NCBI GenBank assembly: GCA_945860295.1
Contig: CAMAQH010000010.1
Coordinates: forward strand, 62,001-126,000
Direction: 5' to 3'
From: Prosthecobacter debontii
GTDB taxonomy: Bacteria > Verrucomicrobiota > Verrucomicrobiia > Verrucomicrobiales > Verrucomicrobiaceae
DNA length: 64,000 nt
Part shown: piece after piece, positions 60,436-64,000 of the stretch
Numbering within the stretch: the first letter of the stretch is position 1
Layout of the letters: each line of letters starts with the position of its first letter
Notes under the pieces: model-generated
The model's database searches: none
What the model saw: only the letters and a program-made list of their open reading frames with translations
What the model was told of the DNA's origin: nothing
Position numbers and translations under genes: made by a program

Positions 60436-62883
60436 TTATTGAATGAAAATGAACTGCTGGGTATTGAGCAAAGAGAAGACGAGGTCTTCCATGCTGGTCA
60501 GGTTGCTGTCCTGAGCCTTGAGCCAAGTGGCCTTTTCTTTGCTGGTTGGCTTGCGGGAGAGAAGCGTCATGTAAGCAGCATCGACTTTATCATCGGGATA
60601 CGGTGCCTTACTGAGAGTCAGCATGAGCTGGCTGTATTTGCTCAGAATTTGCGGCAGGAGTTGACCATTCATGAGGGCAAGAGCCTGTGGCACACTGGCT
60701 TCATTGTTGGCGTTTTCGATGGTTTCGCGATCACTCTGGCCAAACTCGCGGAGGTAGTGACCACGCGGAGCAGGACTTTCCACTTCAGCTGAGCGCAGCC
60801 AATTGCGTGACTGCTCAGCGCGCGCACGACTGTAGTCCTTCATCTGCTTTTCTGGGATGCCGAAAAACTGAGCTTCCTCCTTGTAGGCAGCTTCGCGCTT
60901 GTCGGCATCAGCCTTCTTTTCCTCAGGCGTCTGCTCTTTCCGATCATAGCCAGGAATGCTTACCTTCTCGGCTTTGACCCCGTAAGCCATCATTGTCATG
61001 CCTTCGCCAGCCATCATGGAGGGGGAGTCATCATTGCTAGCGCCCTTGGTGTTCAACGACACCGTTTGGAAAGGCTTGCCGGTGACTTTTTGATAGAGCT
61101 TCTTTTCACCCGGAACAATGATCTCAGCGGTGGAGACTCGGCGTCCCTCATTCTGGATGGTGTTCACCTCGCTGCGGATTTGATCCACTTTCTTCCTGAG
61201 CTCAGCCACCTTGGCATCGGCCACTTTGCGTTCTTCGCCTTTCATGGCTTCGGCTTTTTCCTGCATCTCTTTTTGAGCCGTGCGCGCTTCGAGGTATTGC
61301 TTCTGCTTGGCATCAGTGCGCTCGCGATTCTTGTCATAAACTGCTGCCGCCAACTTCACGCCACGGAGAGCTTCTTCTGGCGTCAACGAGTCCACACCAT
61401 CAGCGATCTTCCGAGCCTGCTGCACGCGCTGATCGATCTGCTCACGAGCTGCCGCATTGATCATGTCTGGGCTTGGATTGATCAGGGTCACAAAGGAGTC
61501 CCACATCTGCTCGGCCGTCATGCGGCGCAGCAGCGGGCCGGTGAAATGATAGGCCACTCCAGGAGCGACATCTTCACGAGTGACCTGGCGCTGATAGGCA
61601 CTGGTATTCAAGATGACGCGCAGGAAGCCCTTCATGTCATACTTCATGTCCACGATCAGCTTTTCCAGATGCTGCTGCATTTCAGGAATCATCGGCACAG
61701 TTGCATCCATCAGTTCATCCAGCGGCTCGATCAGCGCTAGACCAAAGGCCTTTTTCCAAAGCCGATTCACGATGACTGTAGCAAACCTAGGATTGTCCTT
61801 GCTCGTCATCCAACGCGCATAGGCCTGTAACGGGGTCTCTCCCGGCTGAGTAATGCACTCATGCCCCATCATAGTGCCTGGCTCGACCGCCGACTTGGGC
61901 TTGGCATCCGCATACTGATAGTCATGCGGCAGCGTCACTTTGCGCTCACGGGAACTAGCACTAGTGTAGCGCATCGTGTCGCTCACGTCTCTCATGGACT
62001 CCTGATAGTTGCGCTGCTCTTTACGCATCACCTGCCGGGCTTCCTCACGTTTTTTCTGCACCTCTTTGGATTCGGATCGGTATTTCTCTTCGAGCTTGGC
62101 ATACTCTGCTTTGTCCATGCCTTTGACGAATTTTGGGCGCTGCGGCTCTTTAAATGAGGCTCGCACAACATCTTCTTTTTCCTTCAAGAGATCACGCACA
62201 CCGCCCATCGTGCCGCCATTGTAGTCCTGAGTCTCGACCCCATATGTAAAGGCAGCCATTTTGTAGAACTGCATCTGCGACCACTTGTCAAAAGGGTGAT
62301 TGTGGCACTGGGCACACTCCACTCGCGTGCCCAAAAAGACTCGCACTGTGCTGGCCATATTATCCAGCGGCATCCCACGATCGCGCATGTAATAGCCGAT
62401 GGCTCCATTGTCCCAGGCCTTCCCCTGAGCGGCCACCATCTCACGCACAAAATGATCGTAAGGTTTGTTATCCCGAAGGCTCTGTTTGATGAAGTTTGTA
62501 TAGGCCGCACCCGTGATTGCGCCAGTCTGATTGCCATTCGATTGAGCACGCAGCACATCCGCCCAGTAGTTAAAGAAATGCTGAGCGTAACCCTCAGAGG
62601 CTAGCAATTTGTCGATTAGCTTAGCGCGCTTATCGGCGTCAGTGGAAGCCAGAAACTCTTCAGCCTCACGCGTCGTCGGAATGCGCCCGATGACATCCAA
62701 ATAGATGCGGCGAGCAAATGTATTGTCATCCGAAGCAGGATTCCCCTTGAGATTATTCTTCTTCCAATCCGCTTCCAGAATAGAGTCGATTTGACGAGAC
62801 TTGGTCGATGTATCCGTGGCTGCCTGAGCAGCATTGGCTAGGCAAAGTATAGCAAAGAGAGTTAGGGGGCACATGGCGTTCAT
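60436..62883 (-). CDS. DUF1549/DUF1553 (PSCyt2/PSD1) exported protein with one haem-binding motif
   Basis: The product is 815 residues from the ATG at 62883 (MNAMCPLTLF), which gives a clean signal ending AAQA; longer in-frame starts are rejected. The DUF1549 part (about 25-215) has FARRIYLDVIGRIPTTREAE, GYAQHFFNYWADVLRAQ and the CxxCH motif in RVECAQCHNHPFDKW. A charged coiled-coil-rich middle follows, and the DUF1553 part has YARWMTSKDNPRFATVIVNR, WKKAFGLALIEPLDELMDAT, TGPLLRRMTAEQMWDSFVTL and the ending SLLNTQQFIFIQ. It probably works with the adjacent DUF1501 protein in an exported redox or polymer-degrading step, which is inference from constant pairing. Confidence 0.93.
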   Translation of the reverse strand: MNAMCPLTLFAILCLANAAQAATDTSTKSRQIDSILEADWKKNNLKGNPASDDNTFARRIYLDVIGRIPTTREAEEFLASTDADKRAKLIDKLLASEGYAQHFFNYWADVLRAQSNGNQTGAITGAAYTNFIKQSLRDNKPYDHFVREMVAAQGKAWDNGAIGYYMRDRGMPLDNMASTVRVFLGTRVECAQCHNHPFDKWSQMQFYKMAAFTYGVETQDYNGGTMGGVRDLLKEKEDVVRASFKEPQRPKFVKGMDKAEYAKLEEKYRSESKEVQKKREEARQVMRKEQRNYQESMRDVSDTMRYTSASSRERKVTLPHDYQYADAKPKSAVEPGTMMGHECITQPGETPLQAYARWMTSKDNPRFATVIVNRLWKKAFGLALIEPLDELMDATVPMIPEMQQHLEKLIVDMKYDMKGFLRVILNTSAYQRQVTREDVAPGVAYHFTGPLLRRMTAEQMWDSFVTLINPSPDMINAAAREQIDQRVQQARKIADGVDSLTPEEALRGVKLAAAVYDKNRERTDAKQKQYLEARTAQKEMQEKAEAMKGEERKVADAKVAELRKKVDQIRSEVNTIQNEGRRVSTAEIIVPGEKKLYQKVTGKPFQTVSLNTKGASNDDSPSMMAGEGMTMMAYGVKAEKVSIPGYDRKEQTPEEKKADADKREAAYKEEAQFFGIPEKQMKDYSRARAEQSRNWLRSAEVESPAPRGHYLREFGQSDRETIENANNEASVPQALALMNGQLLPQILSKYSQLMLTLSKAPYPDDKVDAAYMTLLSRKPTSKEKATWLKAQDSNLTSMEDLVFSLLNTQQFIFIQ

Positions 62884-63053
62884 GCGGAACAAACGCCGAT
62901 TTCGGCACACTTTTTCACAAATCAAAAAAAGGCAAATGTGTCGCAGGCATCCAGACGTCTCCGACGGCAAGAACATCCGTAGTCGCGACTTTTCCACCGA
63001 ACTAGGCATCACCTGCACCATGCCCGACTGGACTTACGATTGGACCGTCATAG

Positions 63054-63918
63054 CTAGTCAACCATGCGGTGTTCGTGGCAAAACAACTCATGCCACAGCC
63101 AGCCGATCCCTATGACGCTAAGCGCAGCACCAGCACTGACCACATCCCAGGGCAGATGCGTCGCCTCTTTGATAGTCTCGGCATTATGACCAAATAAAGC
63201 ACTGACTGGCGGCATCAATTTAGTGTTGGTAAAATTAACTACAAAGTGCCCGATGATACCCGGAGCCAGTGAACCCGTGCGCCAAAGCAACCAGCCAAAG
63301 AGCAAGCCCAACGGCAGCGCCACCACGGCCTGCCAGGGATTCAGATGGAAGAGCGCAAACATCAACGCCGACAGCCAGATCGCTTTCTTGGCAGAATAGT
63401 TCGCCATAAAACCGCGCAGCATCCAGCCGCGAAAAAAACAGCTCTTCAGCAATTGGTGCAATCACACAGATCACCAAGAAAGTCAGGACCGGATCACCGT
63501 CTGCCAAGCCTTTGAACATAATCTCAAAAGACTTCGGCATCGGGATCGCTGAGGCTAGTCGATTGAGTACAAAACTCAGACCAAAGCAGCCAATGATAAC
63601 TCCCGGAATCAGCCTTAAAGAAAAACCACGAACCGCGTATGACTCACGCCACGGGCGCTTGCAGTTCAGGCTTCCTGCCAGCATCGCCGCAGGCCAAGCC
63701 ACTAGCTGCCCTGCAAGCACCAGCATGATCTGATCCAGCGGTTTCTTCATTGCCATTAGCACGATCACGATCGGGATTGTGACGCCAATGGTCACCGCAT
63801 AAAAGATCGCACTCACCAGTAAAGCACTGCCCAATCGAGGACCCGCCGGCTTCTCTGAAGGCAATGTAGGCGGTGACTCAATCAAAGCTTCAGGTCGTAG
63901 GTCGGAAATAAGTTCCAT
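63054..63918 (-). pseudogene. CPBP family intramembrane metalloprotease, frameshifted at a T7 run
   Basis: The start at 63918 (MELISDLRPE) opens a frame with several membrane helices and the CPBP motif IAPIAEELFF, then loses homology. The overlapping frame ending at 63054 resumes as RGWMLRGFMANYSAKKAIWL, FALFHLNPWQAVVALPLGLL (second motif, FxxxH) and GIIGHFVVNFTNT (third motif, HxxxN). On the minus strand the junction is CTG followed by seven T; six would read E-E-L-F-F-R-G-W and restore the frame. The restored protein would be about 287 residues, normal for the family. The break falls between the Glu pair and Arg of EExxxR. It could be decay, slippage or an assembly error. No gene follows to the window end (63919-64000). 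Confidence 0.85.
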
Positions 63919-64000
63919 GAAGTTTAATTCTGAGAGATCGCGGCTTCATGGGCAATCCTCGAACTGATCTTCTTCACAGAAATATCACACCTCATCCGGC

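Overview
The window looks like chromosome of a free-living Verrucomicrobiota bacterium, probably from the Prosthecobacter/Verrucomicrobium side of the phylum. The main clues are the Planctomycetes-Verrucomicrobia families DUF1501, DUF1549/DUF1553, DUF1552 and DUF5069, a SUMF1 domain fused to planctomycete-type cytochrome domains, and very large secreted Calx-beta, PA14 and 46-residue-repeat proteins. Coding is dense, on both strands, and many neighbours overlap by ATGA. I saw no phage, integron, CRISPR, rRNA or tRNA. The taxonomic call is inference from family content, not from a marker gene.

Layout. 1-6 kb: a giant secreted M6-like metalloprotease/Calx-beta/PA14 gene, interrupted by one in-frame amber codon and running off the left edge. 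6-8.6 kb: a DUF1552 protein, an azurin-like blue copper protein and a small exported protein. 8.7-16 kb (minus): altronate dehydratase, a LolD-type ATPase, a ROK sugar kinase and metF, tightly packed, then an acyl-ACP/acyl-CoA synthetase and a second orphan ABC ATPase. 16-21 kb (plus): two unknown proteins, diacylglycerol kinase, a cytochrome-SUMF1 fusion and ApbE. 21-23.3 kb: a toxin remnant, a PocR-AraC regulator and sucD. 23.4-30 kb: a complete tripartite RND efflux cassette (TetR, adaptor, pump, outer-membrane channel) whose pump gene has a +1 frameshift in an A7 run. 30-32.2 kb: a LysR regulator and an M20 peptidase separated by a 10-nt-periodic inverted repeat.

32.2-37.5 kb: what I read as a cobalamin riboswitch followed by two overlapping genes for secreted proteins. 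One has a propeller-like N-terminus, a Calx-beta domain and an Ig-like domain; the other is membrane-anchored with Ig-like repeats. This is the best candidate in the window for an undescribed system, a B12-controlled surface apparatus. 37.5-45 kb: housekeeping genes (ribE, a small lysine-rich protein, rpsP, khpA, asnS, a DsbD N-domain protein, phhB, sufT, an MFS transporter). 45-50 kb: trxB, DUF1501, moeA, moaC, a second 10-nt-periodic inverted repeat and DUF5069. 50.3-55.4 kb: a 1669-residue repeat protein that shares its C-terminal module with the riboswitch-linked protein. 55.9-58.4 kb: lexA with a perfect palindromic operator, divergent from a TPR-bioF pair. 59-63 kb: a DUF1553-DUF1501 pair. 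63-63.9 kb: a CPBP protease gene frameshifted in a T7 run.

Three large genes carry single-position lesions (amber codon, A7 indel, T7 indel). The two indels could be assembly errors, real decay or sites of transcriptional slippage; the sequence alone cannot decide.
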